Assembly (NCBI RefSeq): GCF_051020765.1
Contig: NC_134935.1
Coordinates: 13,207,579-13,271,578 of the forward strand
DNA: 64,000 nt
Reading direction: 5' to 3'
Source: Lasioglossum baleicum
Taxonomy: Eukaryota > Arthropoda > Insecta > Hymenoptera > Halictidae
Below the pieces are notes generated by a model. The model was not told the DNA's origin. It saw nothing but the letters and a program-made list of their open reading frames with translations, and did no database searches. This document shows, piece after piece, positions 36,087 through 45,684 of this stretch. The position numbers and the translations under genes are program-made. Numbering within the stretch: the first letter of the stretch is position 1; each line of letters opens with the position of its first letter.

Positions 36087-37003
36087 TTTCGAGGTATTAA
36101 ATAATTCGTAGATCCACTGGTAGTCTTTCCTTATTCTCGTCTTTTCTTATCAAAGTCGCATAAAAATCATTTGACAGAACAGTTGGTGGATATTGTGACA
36201 ATCCTCGCTTCTCAACATACACTGATTTCCCACGAAAGAATTTAGTTATTATCAGCAAAGTCACATTCGAACATAAATCACTATCAACATCGAAAAATAC
36301 TGTATTAATCACATGTCATTTAGATCTTCCACGAATATTTTTAATTATGAAAATAGTTGCCCTAACCTAAACGTACCAAACACTATACTGTTACCCTGAA
36401 ATTGCCGGTTGTCCGGACTATCGATGTATGTACTCTGCGAGTATGCGATATCTGTGTCCCGAAGATAACTTCACTTCAGCCGATAATGAATGATAAAATG
36501 TTGCTTTTGGATTTCATGTGTTACATATTCCATCATAAACGTTACGAATAAATTAATACGAGGAAAAAAATAGTGTCATAAATAACAGGAATGAAATGTT
36601 TGTGAGAAGATTAAAATGAAACGTGCTGCAGATGATGAAGCAGTTCCCTTCTTTATGCCGCAATCGACTTATCTGACTTAGATACATTCAAATTTTCATT
36701 AGCCGCTTTTTTTCGTTGCAAGTAAATCGTGAGATTTTCTCGAAAATTAATCAACAAACGAAGTTCTTACGAACTGATATTCAGTAAAATCTTTCTCGTA
36801 ATATCGAATGAAAATTATTATAAAAGCTCGTATTATTCTAATCATATCGCCTTTCGAAATCAGATTTCAAAATCGTGAAAACTTCGTTACCCATTTTAAA
36901 ATGTCTTTTTCATTTATTTAGCTCATTACAGGACTGAATGTTGAAATGCAGAGAGAAATTATTGTTGATTTACATCTTTCAAGTTTAAAGAGTTTATCCT
37001 ATA
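36087..37003. promoter_or_regulatory. Divergent promoter region of ATG16 and PTH2-like gene
   Basis: The 917 bp between the two start codons must contain the 5' UTRs and probably the promoters of both genes. It is AT-rich with no clear TATA box or island. Short plus-strand frames around 36616 and 36922 are interrupted and were not accepted as exons; they may be 5' UTR. Confidence 0.4.
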
Positions 37004-37923
37004 ATGAAATATCGGAATAAAAATGCACAAAGATGTAAAAACAGGTACAATCAGATTTATCGGCAGCAGACTATAAATAATCAGATTATTTTTATTGCAT
37101 TATATATTATAACGTATAATATACCAGCTTTTAAATAGAATTTAAAATGTCATTAAAATTCATAGATGGTATAATTCGATTATAGAAAACTCGGAAAAAT
37201 TATAAAAAAACAGAAAGATCAATTTTCCAAAAATTTCAAAAAAATTAATACCGATGACGTATCTTATGCTGGACCATCGGATTATTTGTTTTACTCAGTT
37301 TTAAATACTGATATACAAATGCATCAAGGAACTGCAGCAGCACTAGTAAGAATAATACCAAATATGTACACTAAAATTGTGCACAATAATAAGTATTCTT
37401 AGCTCATTCATTTTAGATAGCACAAGGTTTGATCGCACTTTTTGCGATCTTGGATATGGATAACGTAAAATCTCAATTTCTTGAAGTATGGCTGCAAAGA
37501 GGGTACGAATGATTTCAGAATTTCTGAAAAACGTTTGCGTTCCTTAACCCTCGCAAGGCGGTCGTCTTTAACCTCGCTACTAGAAAATTAGAATTGAAAT
37601 GGACGTTTATAATTACTGGTTCAAAATGGACTCAAGTTCTGCCATACGAGGGTTAATTAATCCTAAGCTACGAATAAGGGAAATTGTGAAATTATTATAA
37701 TACATCTAACCTATTCTGTAATAACAGAAAAACAATAATAATCTTAAAGGGATATGATCACAAACATTTGAAATACCTTAAAGAAGAAGTAAAGTACACG
37801 GCAATTGGGACGCATGCCGTTCGTGAATCTTGGGGCCGGAATAGAGCAATACTCACATTAACCGTTTTTGGACTGAGAGAAGAACTAGAAGAAGCCTTCG
37901 AAGGACTGTCATTGTTACGATGA
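37004..37923 (+). CDS. Peptidyl-tRNA hydrolase 2-fold protein (PTRHD1-like), four exons
   Basis: Exons 37004-37044, 37186-37345, 37417-37502 and 37728-37923; all junctions are GT-AG, the phases fit (2, 0, 2) and the product is 160 aa. PTH2-family enzymes release peptides from peptidyl-tRNA; PTRHD1 is a divergent member of uncertain activity. Visible: a basic N-terminus (about 1-35, no membrane helix), a strand-helix unit YSVLNTDIQMHQG then TAAALIAQGLIALF that aligns with the PTH2 active-site helix, a second strand KTIIILKG, and a C-terminal part ending LTLTVFGLREELEEAFEG. In PTH2 the helix carries a conserved Lys and His; here I see Thr and Ile or Gln at those places, so catalysis is doubtful. 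The start is the only ATG in the frame after an upstream TAA at about 36987; an upstream exon joining there cannot be excluded. The gene structure is well supported; the family call is an inference from pattern and length. Confidence 0.6.
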
Positions 37924-38806
37924 TAATGATAAACAATTAGTTCGTTAATAAACAAAATATATAAAGTGGAACTTTCACCAACTTATTTGTGGAATTTTTT
38001 TTATTAAAATGATGATTTCAACTGTATTCTCTATTCTCTGTTGACGGTATGCAGCATGCAGCAAGTTTTCGGTCGCGCGGTTCGTGTCACGTGTTTACAT
38101 GCGCTGTCCTTTTCTAATTACGTTCGACGGTTCGACCAGGTTCGACGCGACCACAAAAAATAGTGTCCCCTCGAACCCTCTCTATCTCAATCAGCACTGG
38201 GGCACTGGGTCGGTGGCACCACCGACTTGTTCCATTCCGAGGTTCCGAGTTCCGACCGATACAGTAGGATGTGACAGAAATGGTAAGGGGGCTCTATATC
38301 ATATAGAGCCTCGTGGCTCGTGGACGTGAGACAGAAAGATACAGTAGATATTGATCTACTACTTCTGTTCCTTGTCTGTGCTGCTTCTTATCAGAAAATT
38401 ATATATCAATCAAATTGTTTTTTTAACAGTTTCTTATGCGTAATATCTTTTGAATCAAATGCAACAGACGAACCTATTATAACATTACAACTCACTCTGT
38501 TTTTTCCATGTTTTCTAAGGTTCGTCATGAATCTCGATGTCAAAGAACGTTGCAGTTATTTTGGAGTATTGGTATTCAACCAAGTGCAGAAAATGAATGT
38601 TCAAGCAATTTTTGAATGAAATTTCCACATCAATATTGGAAGAGGGTTGCGTCAGACACTCTGCGATCAAGTAAGAACGTAAGATCAATCTTTCGTTATT
38701 CCATTTTATAATGGTAAACATTATATGAGGTTAGAATTGATCAAATTATATACTGGTTACGTATATTTTTCTTCTTTGCAAAGGTCGGACTTGTACGAAT
38801 AGTTTG
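37924..38806. other. Spacer between PTH2-like gene and IBA57
   Basis: Holds the 3' end of the PTH2-like transcript and the promoter and 5' UTR of IBA57. A GC-richer patch around 38040-38340 with a perfect palindrome (38290-38310) may be the IBA57 promoter. Open frames here have no recognisable domain. Confidence 0.5.
38290..38310. repeat. Perfect palindrome, 10-bp arms
   Basis: GGCTCTATAT, a single C, then ATATAGAGCC: ten matched bases each side of one central base. It lies about 500 bp upstream of the IBA57 start codon and could be a protein-binding dyad or a small cruciform; function unknown. Confidence 0.85.
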
Positions 38807-39922
38807 ATGAAATTAGATACAATGACTGTCCATCTTAAAATGTTCGCTTTGCCATTCCGCAAGGTGGATAAATTTAGGAGAGTCTACAAGCATTTCATAA
38901 CACACGACTCCTCGCAGGCTTCCTCCAATGTCTTAGAGCATTTAAAAAATCGGAGTTTATTGCAAATTAGTGGAAAAGAAACTTCAAATTTCCTGCAGGG
39001 ATTAATTACAAACGATATGAAACACATTGAGGAGGGAGCCTCCAATTTGTATACTCTGTTTCTTAATATAAAGGGTAGAGTATTATATGATGTGATTGTA
39101 TATAAAAGTCAGGAAGACAATGTATTTTATATTGAATGTGATTCACAAGCTGTGGATCCCTTGCAAAAGCACTTAAAAATGTACCGTGTTAGGAGAAAGA
39201 TAGATATAGAGAACATAGGAGACAAACTAAATGTTTGGACGTTATTTAATGCTACCTCGTATTTAAATAACACAGATACGGGTAAAAGTAGGCAAAAACT
39301 TGAGGGTATAATATTTCCATGTGGCACCCTCGATAACAAATCAAGCAAAGTGATAGATAATGTCATGATCTACGAAGATCCGCGACTTTCTGATTTAGGT
39401 ATTCGAATCCTAGCGGAATCGAATCTTGAAAATAATGATATAAAGAAGAATTTGAATTCGGATATGTTAATTACTGATAATGCGTTAAGCTACAAAGCGC
39501 TTCGCTATAAACTTGGGATACCCGAAGGTGTCAATGACCTACCACCAGGACAGCCTTTGCCCTTAGAAGTGAACTGTGATTATTTGCATGGAGTTAATTT
39601 CCACAAGGGTTGTTACATCGGTCAAGAACTGACAGCGCGTACATATCACACTGGCGTAGTAAGGAAACGTTTAATGCCATTATTGTTCGACGAGGTACCC
39701 ATTCAACCTATTTCGTACGACGATAAAATTGTAGACGAATCCGGCAATGTAGTAGGTAAATTTAGAGGTAATGAGAAAGAGTATGGTCTAGGTCTGATGA
39801 GAATCAAAGAATCTCTCAAAGCCAAATCTCTTAGCGTGTTAGGTATGAAATTGAAAATATCGGCGCCTAGTTGGTGGCCACAGGAATTACAAAATCAAAC
39901 GGCTTCCGCTAGTAGAGAATAA
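38807..39922 (+). CDS. IBA57: IBA57, mitochondrial iron-sulfur cluster assembly factor
   Basis: IBA57 acts in the mitochondrial matrix with ISCA1/ISCA2 in the late step that makes 4Fe-4S clusters for aconitase, respiratory complexes and lipoate synthase. The 371-aa single-exon frame is the usual length for the family. The YgfZ/CAF17 signature KGCYIGQELTART is at about 267-279, with the conserved Cys at 269. The GcvT-like fold is indicated by LLQISGKETSNFLQGLITND near residues 45-65 and by LSYKALRYKLGIPEG ahead of the signature. The N-terminus is basic and has few acids, consistent with a presequence. The first ATG (38807) is used; ATGs at 38822 and 38840 would also leave a presequence. A poly(A) signal follows 50 bp after the stop and CDPF1 begins 108 bp after it. 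Confidence 0.95.
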   Translation: MKLDTMTVHLKMFALPFRKVDKFRRVYKHFITHDSSQASSNVLEHLKNRSLLQISGKETSNFLQGLITNDMKHIEEGASNLYTLFLNIKGRVLYDVIVYKSQEDNVFYIECDSQAVDPLQKHLKMYRVRRKIDIENIGDKLNVWTLFNATSYLNNTDTGKSRQKLEGIIFPCGTLDNKSSKVIDNVMIYEDPRLSDLGIRILAESNLENNDIKKNLNSDMLITDNALSYKALRYKLGIPEGVNDLPPGQPLPLEVNCDYLHGVNFHKGCYIGQELTARTYHTGVVRKRLMPLLFDEVPIQPISYDDKIVDESGNVVGKFRGNEKEYGLGLMRIKESLKAKSLSVLGMKLKISAPSWWPQELQNQTASASRE

Positions 39923-39972
39923 TGAAACTTTCATAATGTTCCTATTTGTAAAATTGTAATATTTTAATGTAA

Positions 39973-39978
39973 AATAAA
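39973..39978 (+). terminator. Poly(A) signal of IBA57
   Basis: AATAAA, 50 bp after the IBA57 stop codon. Cleavage would be expected close to 39990-40005, leaving about 30 bp before the CDPF1 start codon. Confidence 0.65.
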
Positions 39979-40030
39979 TTTACTATGGAAAGATCTCACA
40001 GAGTATTTCTCATCCTTGTTGCGTTATAGG

Positions 40031-40438
40031 ATGGAATCTGTCGCTAGCACGTCTGTCAGTCAACCTGGAGTCAGTGAACCTCAGGGTAGTTCTTCGTCAT
40101 CTCACGAGAAAAAAGAAACCACTAGCAGCGTGTTCAAATGTTCCTATTGTTCACTGCAAGAGCGTTTCGACTTCAAAGGCGTGAAACCTCCATTCGCGCG
40201 ACAAATAACTTATTCGGAGGAATGTTATATCATGAAAGATCCGTTTTGTTTACCAAACAAAGGAGAAGTGTTAGTGCTAGGCGCCGATTGCAATTTTTGT
40301 AAGAAACCCGTCTGCTTAGGGTGCAGCATTTATTTTGGAAAACGACTTTGCTCTAAGTGCGCAAACAGTAATATAAACAATTTTCCGTCACAACTCCATC
40401 TGAAAGTAAAGAACTTAATAAAAGCTACCAATTCATAA
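40031..40438 (+). CDS. CDPF1: Cysteine-rich DPF motif domain-containing protein 1
   Basis: Small single-exon protein of 135 aa; its cellular role is not established in any organism I know of. It is recognised by the family motif KDPFCLP (residues 69-75) and by the Cys pattern, which suggests two zinc sites: Cys37-x2-Cys40, Cys65 and Cys73, then Cys87-x2-Cys90, Cys95-x2-Cys98 and Cys107-x2-Cys110. The first 35 residues are Ser/Thr-rich and low complexity. The start is the first ATG in frame; upstream codons back to 40016 are open but lack an ATG. It is very close to IBA57 upstream and tail-to-tail with RBM34 downstream. Confidence 0.93.
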   Translation: MESVASTSVSQPGVSEPQGSSSSSHEKKETTSSVFKCSYCSLQERFDFKGVKPPFARQITYSEECYIMKDPFCLPNKGEVLVLGADCNFCKKPVCLGCSIYFGKRLCSKCANSNINNFPSQLHLKVKNLIKATNS

Positions 40439-40452
40439 AAAATAGTATTTTA

Positions 40453-40464
40453 TTTATTATTAAA
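40453..40464. terminator. Overlapping poly(A) signals of CDPF1 and RBM34
   Basis: On the plus strand ATTAAA at 40459-40464 follows the CDPF1 stop by 20 bp. On the minus strand AATAAA (complement of 40453-40458) lies about 230 bp after the RBM34 stop. The two convergent transcripts probably overlap at their 3' ends. Confidence 0.5.
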
Positions 40465-40683
40465 TACTTGCTTCCATTTGCACGAGTTATATTTAAAGAA
40501 GATACCTTATATATAAACAACCTTACACAGATGCTATATCACGAGTCAAGCTTCAACTATATTAGTTTCTCTCCTTCCATATCCACACACACAAGCACAC
40601 ACTCACACTTCTTTATAAACGTATGAACTAAATCGAAAATTAAGAAGTAGACTCTTAAGATAATACGCATAGTTTAAGTACTA

Positions 40684-42702
40684 TCAGTTTGATGGTTTCT
40701 TAGATTTAGCAGCCAATTTCTCTGCCATCACTTTCTTCTTCTTCTCCAACTTATTCGATTTCTTTTTCTTTTTTCCATCAGACGTTTGGCCTTGGAATGC
40801 TTTTGACTGTTGTGGACTGGTTTGTTTTGCATCAAACTTTTGCCCCTTCTCATTTATTCTCTTCGTAGCGTTTTTCTGGTTATGAACCTAAAAACAGCAT
40901 AATATTTTAATTTTTGTTACATAATTTTTAAAGGGTACAGAAAACGATAAAACTCATACCAGTACGGCTACTTCGTCGTTCTTTTTGAACTTTTTATTTG
41001 ATTTCTTTTCCTCTTCTGGTAAATTCGGTCTTTTCTTCTGCTTATCCTTTTTCTCCTTTTTCGGATGATCGCTGCACGGCTTTACTCTGAGTTCGCGATT
41101 TATGAGTGACGTTCCGTTTAATTCTAACGCCAATGCCACAGCATCCTCAGTCTTAAAATTAATGTATCCAAATCCCTTGCCGATTCCCGTATTGTTATCT
41201 CTAACTATGCGTATTGACTCTATTTCACCACAACCCTTGAAGTGCTTCCTGACTGTATTTTCGTCAATATCTGAAAAATACAATACATTATAGAATTAAT
41301 GCAATCAACTGTAGCTTAACATTACAATAGAATACTTACTGAAAGGTATATTTCCTATAAATACAGCCTTTTTCACATCGTGATTCTCATCTGATTTGGA
41401 AGCTAAATCTACTCTTAAATGATTCCCATCAAATAGTTTTCCGTTCATGGACAGAGCTGCCTTAGTAGATTCTTCTGACTTATACTTAATATACGCATAA
41501 ACGGATTTCAATTTTGGGTGAAGATCATTTTTTATTGCTGCTACTTTCTTGGACATTTTCATGGATTTTCCTATTACACCTCTCACCCGTACAGTGTCAA
41601 TGCTACCAAATTTCTTAAAGTATTTCTTCAATTGTTTTCGTGTTACTTCCTTTGGAAGGTTTCCAACAAATATTGTTCGCTTATCCTCCTTCATTTCTTC
41701 TAAGGAGACATCTAAACTTCCTATAGCTTTTTTAGTTTTCTCTTTTTTACTAGATCCACTGTTACTTTTTTCCTCTTCCTCATCTTCGTCTTCATCACTG
41801 ATATCATCGTCGTCATCGTCATCCATGTTCTCTGGTTCATTAAAGTCCTCATCATCTTCATCATCTTCAACAATACTGGTACCAAGGATTGCCTCCCAAC
41901 TTAGCATAGATTCATCTCCTTCATCATCAGATTCCCCTTCAACGTCATCGTCATCATCATCATCCTCGTCCTCCTCATCATCTTCCTCGCTTCCCTCTTC
42001 ATCATCTTCCTCGCTTCCCTCTTCATCATTGCTACCATCACCTTTAAAATCCCCTTCATCGTCCTCTTCTTCATCATCGTCCTCTTCTTCATCATCGTTG
42101 TCACTACTGGATTCAGTATCAATTAATTCCTTTTCAACCGAATCAGCAGTTTTCTCCTTGGACTTCAATCCCTTGAACATTTTTACTCCTTTCTTTACTT
42201 CTTCGGCTTCTTCGTCGTCCTCATAATAATCATCATCATCAGTGTCATCCGCTAAACTTGATTCAAGAATATTTGGTAGATCCTGTTCTTTTTCATTATC
42301 ATCCTCGCTTTCCTCCTCATCTTCACTAGCAGCTTCACTGCTTTCTTGCAAGATACTATGTTCTTCCAAAACAATTCCTTCATTAATATCAGAATCAGAA
42401 TCATCTTCCTCAGACTCTGCTTCACGGTTCTTGGAGATTTCCTGTAGTTTCTTGTCACTCTTGAGGGAATCCTTTGTGTTTTGTTCTGCCGACTTTTTCG
42501 AACCTGAATTCTTTTGTTTGTTCAACAACTGCTGTTTCGCCTCATTGTTACTGTTCGATGGCTTCGATCCGTTAATTAAGGCAATTTTTCCTGGTGGCAT
42601 TTGTTTAAGTTTTTGATTCTTTTTCTTCTGTATAAACCCATCTTTCGTTTTTTGAAGAAGGTCTCTCGTACGATCGTTGTCTTCCGATGTAACTTTAACC
42701 AT
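40684..42702 (-). CDS. RBM34: RBM34-like nucleolar RNA-binding protein, two RRMs
   Basis: Member of the RBM34/Nop12 group, nucleolar RRM proteins linked to pre-rRNA processing. Exons 42702-41340, 41270-40960 and 40887-40684; introns of only 69 and 72 nt, GT-AG, phases 1 and 0; 625 aa. Residues about 1-95 are basic and polar; about 95-325 are dominated by Asp/Glu runs separated by Ser (CK2-like). RRM1 starts near 341 with RTIFVGNLPKEVTRKQLKKY (RNP2). RRM2 starts near 443 with AVFIGNIPFNIDENTVRKHF, spans the first intron and has RNP1 GKGFGYINF. The tail is Lys-rich, including KKKKKSNKLEKKKKV, typical of nucleolar targeting. It is longer than human RBM34 (430 aa), mostly because of the acidic tract. 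Strand and splice model are firm; the orthologue name rests on RRM spacing and the acidic N-terminal half. An unspliced reading stops at 41305. Confidence 0.88.
41977..42024. repeat. 24-bp tandem repeat inside RBM34 acidic tract
   Basis: Two exact adjacent 24-bp copies (41977-42000 and 42001-42024) encode a doubled EEGSEEDD-type octapeptide on the minus strand. A further doubling of a CGTCCTCTTCTTCATCAT unit lies at about 42060-42096. The acidic tract is expanding by in-frame DNA repeats. Confidence 0.9.
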
Positions 42703-43625
42703 CTTTTCAACGATGATGACTCTTACTTTGCGAAGAAGTAACTATTACAAATAAATAACGGAATTAACAATTTGTAAATATGTTATTTTCGAAGATATTT
42801 CGAAGAGTACATATAAACATCACAATATTGCAAAGTTAAAATTCCACGTGCAATATTTTATGTAACGGATTAATTAACAGAAAATCACTGTCAAAAATTA
42901 AATACGATATCTCAATATACGTTAGCTGTGAAATAAACTTGAATTTTACTTGTAATTACATTACTTACCACGAAATGAAGTGCGTAGTCTTAACCGTCAC
43001 AACTCAAATTGTCTTTTAAAATGCCGGCTCCTACCAAAAAGCGCCAACAGGAAGGACGAAATCGGCCATGAGCAATGTGCGTCCTTCCTGGAAAGTCAAT
43101 ATTTACCAATATTTACAGACAGAAATAAAATTCCCTATGAATATTCCCTATAGAAGAGTTTCCCTACTGTTTCCCTACAGTTTCCCTACAATCACCCCAA
43201 TCACCCAAATCACCCTATATAAATTATTTAGGAACAGATATAACAGAGTAACAATGATTTTAAATTGCGGCTTTATAGATAATTACAATTCAAATCAAAT
43301 ACGTGCGTTAGCATGTGGTAACGAACATTGTTGTGCAATTAATTTCACACATTTCAGTGATAAAGGATAGGTTATGGTTTCGAGCATTTCTTCCTGCGGC
43401 ATTTCCGAAGTTTCAGGTGAAGTACTATAGAAGTTTAATATATTATGCCTTTTAAGAATATTATAAATCTTCCCTTTACATTGTATTTTATAATAACGAT
43501 TTTTTTGTTGGGAATCTATCATATATTCAACACTATGAATCACACATAAATGTCAAAGCCATATGACTTGACCATGTGACTGATAATTCTTTGAATTTTG
43601 CAGATTGTATTTACATTTTTGCACA
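42703..43625. promoter_or_regulatory. Divergent promoter region of RBM34 and TTLL12
   Basis: The 923 bp between the two start codons. A splice acceptor (TTTTGCAG ending at 43603) stands 22 bp before the TTLL12 ATG, so TTLL12 probably has at least one upstream noncoding exon. Frames on both strands (43068-43370 plus, 43295-43552 minus) are open but without a firm assignment. Confidence 0.4.
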
Positions 43626-45503
43626 ATGGACGAAACAGAATTGTATGCAACTTTTCTTCAAATCCATCAGCCCCAGTTAGAGTTATCTAACGTGCCACAA
43701 ATTTTCTGGGAGAGTGTGTGTAGGAAACTACGCAATCGCATATTTGATGCAAATCAATCATTTCAACTACTACGTATTGATTATAGCAATACCACCAGAG
43801 GTCCATTGGACCCTATTTGGAAGCTTTTCGTTTCTGCTGATAAAGATATTTACGCTGACGATCCTAATAACATATACTTGATAGATCATGCATGGGTCTA
43901 TGATCTCAGTGGCGTCAGAAGGAACTTATCAAGTATATCAGGACTATTGAATCGCATGTGTGCACTAATGGGCTTCGACATCGAAAAAACAAAAGATGAA
44001 AAAATAAAGTTAGTAATGGAAGAAATGTGGAGATACAACCAGACGTTTTCGCTCAGTACTAGGAACTATATATCTATAAAAGAGAGATTGCCGATGTGGT
44101 ATGTCTTGGATGAAGTAGGTTCAGGTATAAATCACAGCGACCATCCCAACTTCAGAACAGTGCCTTTCTTACATCTACCGGAAGGGGTCACTTACACTTT
44201 ATTGTTTCCCATAGAAGATATTGAGAATGGGGATGAAGTTACCAGAGATTTTGTTGAAGGGCAAACGTATGATCTAAGAAAAAGGGATGCATTACTACTA
44301 CCATGGAGAGAAGTATCTTTTTCAACTGAACACTATCTGCAGGAAGAACCAGAAGAAAGTTACTTCCTCAGTGGTCGCATTCTAGAGACTTTACCAGAGG
44401 TTATAAACCCTGAAACACTTGTAAGGGACAAGAGTAAGCCGCTAAAGGTTTATACGGATTATCCAATAATAGACGACTATTTATGCGATTCAGGGTTTGT
44501 AATAGTATACAATGAAGCAGAGGCCGACATTCTATGGTACACTACACATTTTAAAGAATTCAAAGAGCTAGCAGATCATTCTCCACATGTTTTCGTCAAC
44601 CAGTTCCCATTTGAACATGTTGTGACTGTGAAGGATCTATTATCTGTCGTTTGTAGAAGGAAAGCAACCGACCTACCAGACACAAAGAACTTGAAGACTT
44701 ATCCAGTTTGGTTACCAACCACTTACAATCTCAACACTGAGCTAGTGGAATTCGTTGCGTATTTCGAGAACAGGCGGTTGCTAAACTTAGACAACCATTG
44801 GATCTGCAAGCCATGGAACTTAGCCAGAGGGTTGGATATCCATGTGACCAATAACCTGTTCCAAATCCTACGCGTGCCTAGCACAGGACCAAAAATCGCC
44901 CAGAAGTATATCACAGAGCCGGTCTTGTTCGAGAGAGCAGGAATTGGCAAGGTCAAATTCGACATACGTTACGTTGTGTTGTTGAAATCGGTGAAACCAT
45001 TAAAGGTATTCGTCTACAGGCACTTCTTCCTGCGATTTGCGAACATGAAGTTCGCCTTGGACAATTTAGATGTATATGAACAGCACTTCACTGTGATGAA
45101 TTACAAAGACCCCGGTAAACTTTACCACCTAAAGTGCGCAGAGTTCATTCTCGAATGGGAGAAGCAATATCCAGAGTTCTCTTGGACGAATAAAATCGAA
45201 CCGCAGATCTTCCAGATACTGAGAGATGTCTTCGAAGCAGCGACATCGGTAAAGCCACCGAAAGGAATCGCGCACAATCCTCAGAGCAGGGCTCTGTACG
45301 CGGTCGATTTGATATTAGAGTGGCAAAAGGATAAAGAGGATCCATGGCACATGCAGCCGATGCTCTTGGAGATCAACTTCTCGCCGGACTGTAGAAGGGC
45401 CTGCGAATACTATGCCAATTTCTATGATGATATCTTTAAGTGCCTGTTCTTGGGCGATACTGATCCGGAAGAAATCCTTGACCTTTTTCCCGGTAACACT
45501 TAA
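43626..45503 (+). CDS. TTLL12: Tubulin--tyrosine ligase-like protein 12
   Basis: TTLL12 is the family member with an N-terminal SET-like region and a C-terminal TTL domain. In mammals it influences tubulin tyrosination and histone H4K20 methylation, but its ligase activity has not been shown. Here it is 625 aa (human 644) in one coding exon. The N-terminal part has IYLIDHAWVYDLSGVRRNL, MEEMWRYNQTF and a PMWYVLDEVGSGINHSDHPN segment. The TTL domain starts near 290 and shows NHWICKPWNLARGLDIHVTN (Lys395), KVKFDIRYVVLL (444-455), EQHFTVMNY and LLEINFSPDCRRA (Glu582, Asn584), the metal/ATP-binding elements. The start is the first ATG; seven upstream codons in frame lie beyond a likely acceptor at 43603. 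It is head-to-head with RBM34. Confidence 0.96.
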   Translation: MDETELYATFLQIHQPQLELSNVPQIFWESVCRKLRNRIFDANQSFQLLRIDYSNTTRGPLDPIWKLFVSADKDIYADDPNNIYLIDHAWVYDLSGVRRNLSSISGLLNRMCALMGFDIEKTKDEKIKLVMEEMWRYNQTFSLSTRNYISIKERLPMWYVLDEVGSGINHSDHPNFRTVPFLHLPEGVTYTLLFPIEDIENGDEVTRDFVEGQTYDLRKRDALLLPWREVSFSTEHYLQEEPEESYFLSGRILETLPEVINPETLVRDKSKPLKVYTDYPIIDDYLCDSGFVIVYNEAEADILWYTTHFKEFKELADHSPHVFVNQFPFEHVVTVKDLLSVVCRRKATDLPDTKNLKTYPVWLPTTYNLNTELVEFVAYFENRRLLNLDNHWICKPWNLARGLDIHVTNNLFQILRVPSTGPKIAQKYITEPVLFERAGIGKVKFDIRYVVLLKSVKPLKVFVYRHFFLRFANMKFALDNLDVYEQHFTVMNYKDPGKLYHLKCAEFILEWEKQYPEFSWTNKIEPQIFQILRDVFEAATSVKPPKGIAHNPQSRALYAVDLILEWQKDKEDPWHMQPMLLEINFSPDCRRACEYYANFYDDIFKCLFLGDTDPEEILDLFPGNT

Positions 45504-45678
45504 ATTCGGTATGTAGCATGGAGTGGTTCAAAAGTGGACCCAGCTGAATTCAATGGGACGGTAGCTCGTATTATCCTATTCGTCACTGTTTAACATCAAC
45601 TTTACGTTTGAATAGCTAGTAGCCGATTCTTATAGATTTTCTACTTCAGTTTTTGAGACATTTAATTGTGAATGATTT

Positions 45679-45684
45679 ATTAAA
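45679..45684 (+). terminator. Probable poly(A) signal of TTLL12
   Basis: ATTAAA, the first canonical-type hexamer after the stop codon, about 175 bp downstream. Confidence 0.4.

Noticed and set aside
36616..37020. Possible upstream exons of the PTH2-like gene (frames starting ATGAAACGTGC at 36616 and LITGLNVEMQREI at about 36922)
   Set aside because: Both frames run into stops and join only with a frameshift. The downstream frame has its own ATG at 37004 and an upstream stop.
41549..42226. 225-codon plus-strand poly-Ser frame
   Set aside because: It is the complement of the acidic tract of RBM34; the minus-strand gene has RRMs and proper splice sites.
44723..44965. Minus-strand open frame within TTLL12
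   Set aside because: Shadow of the TTLL12 coding exon, no independent support.
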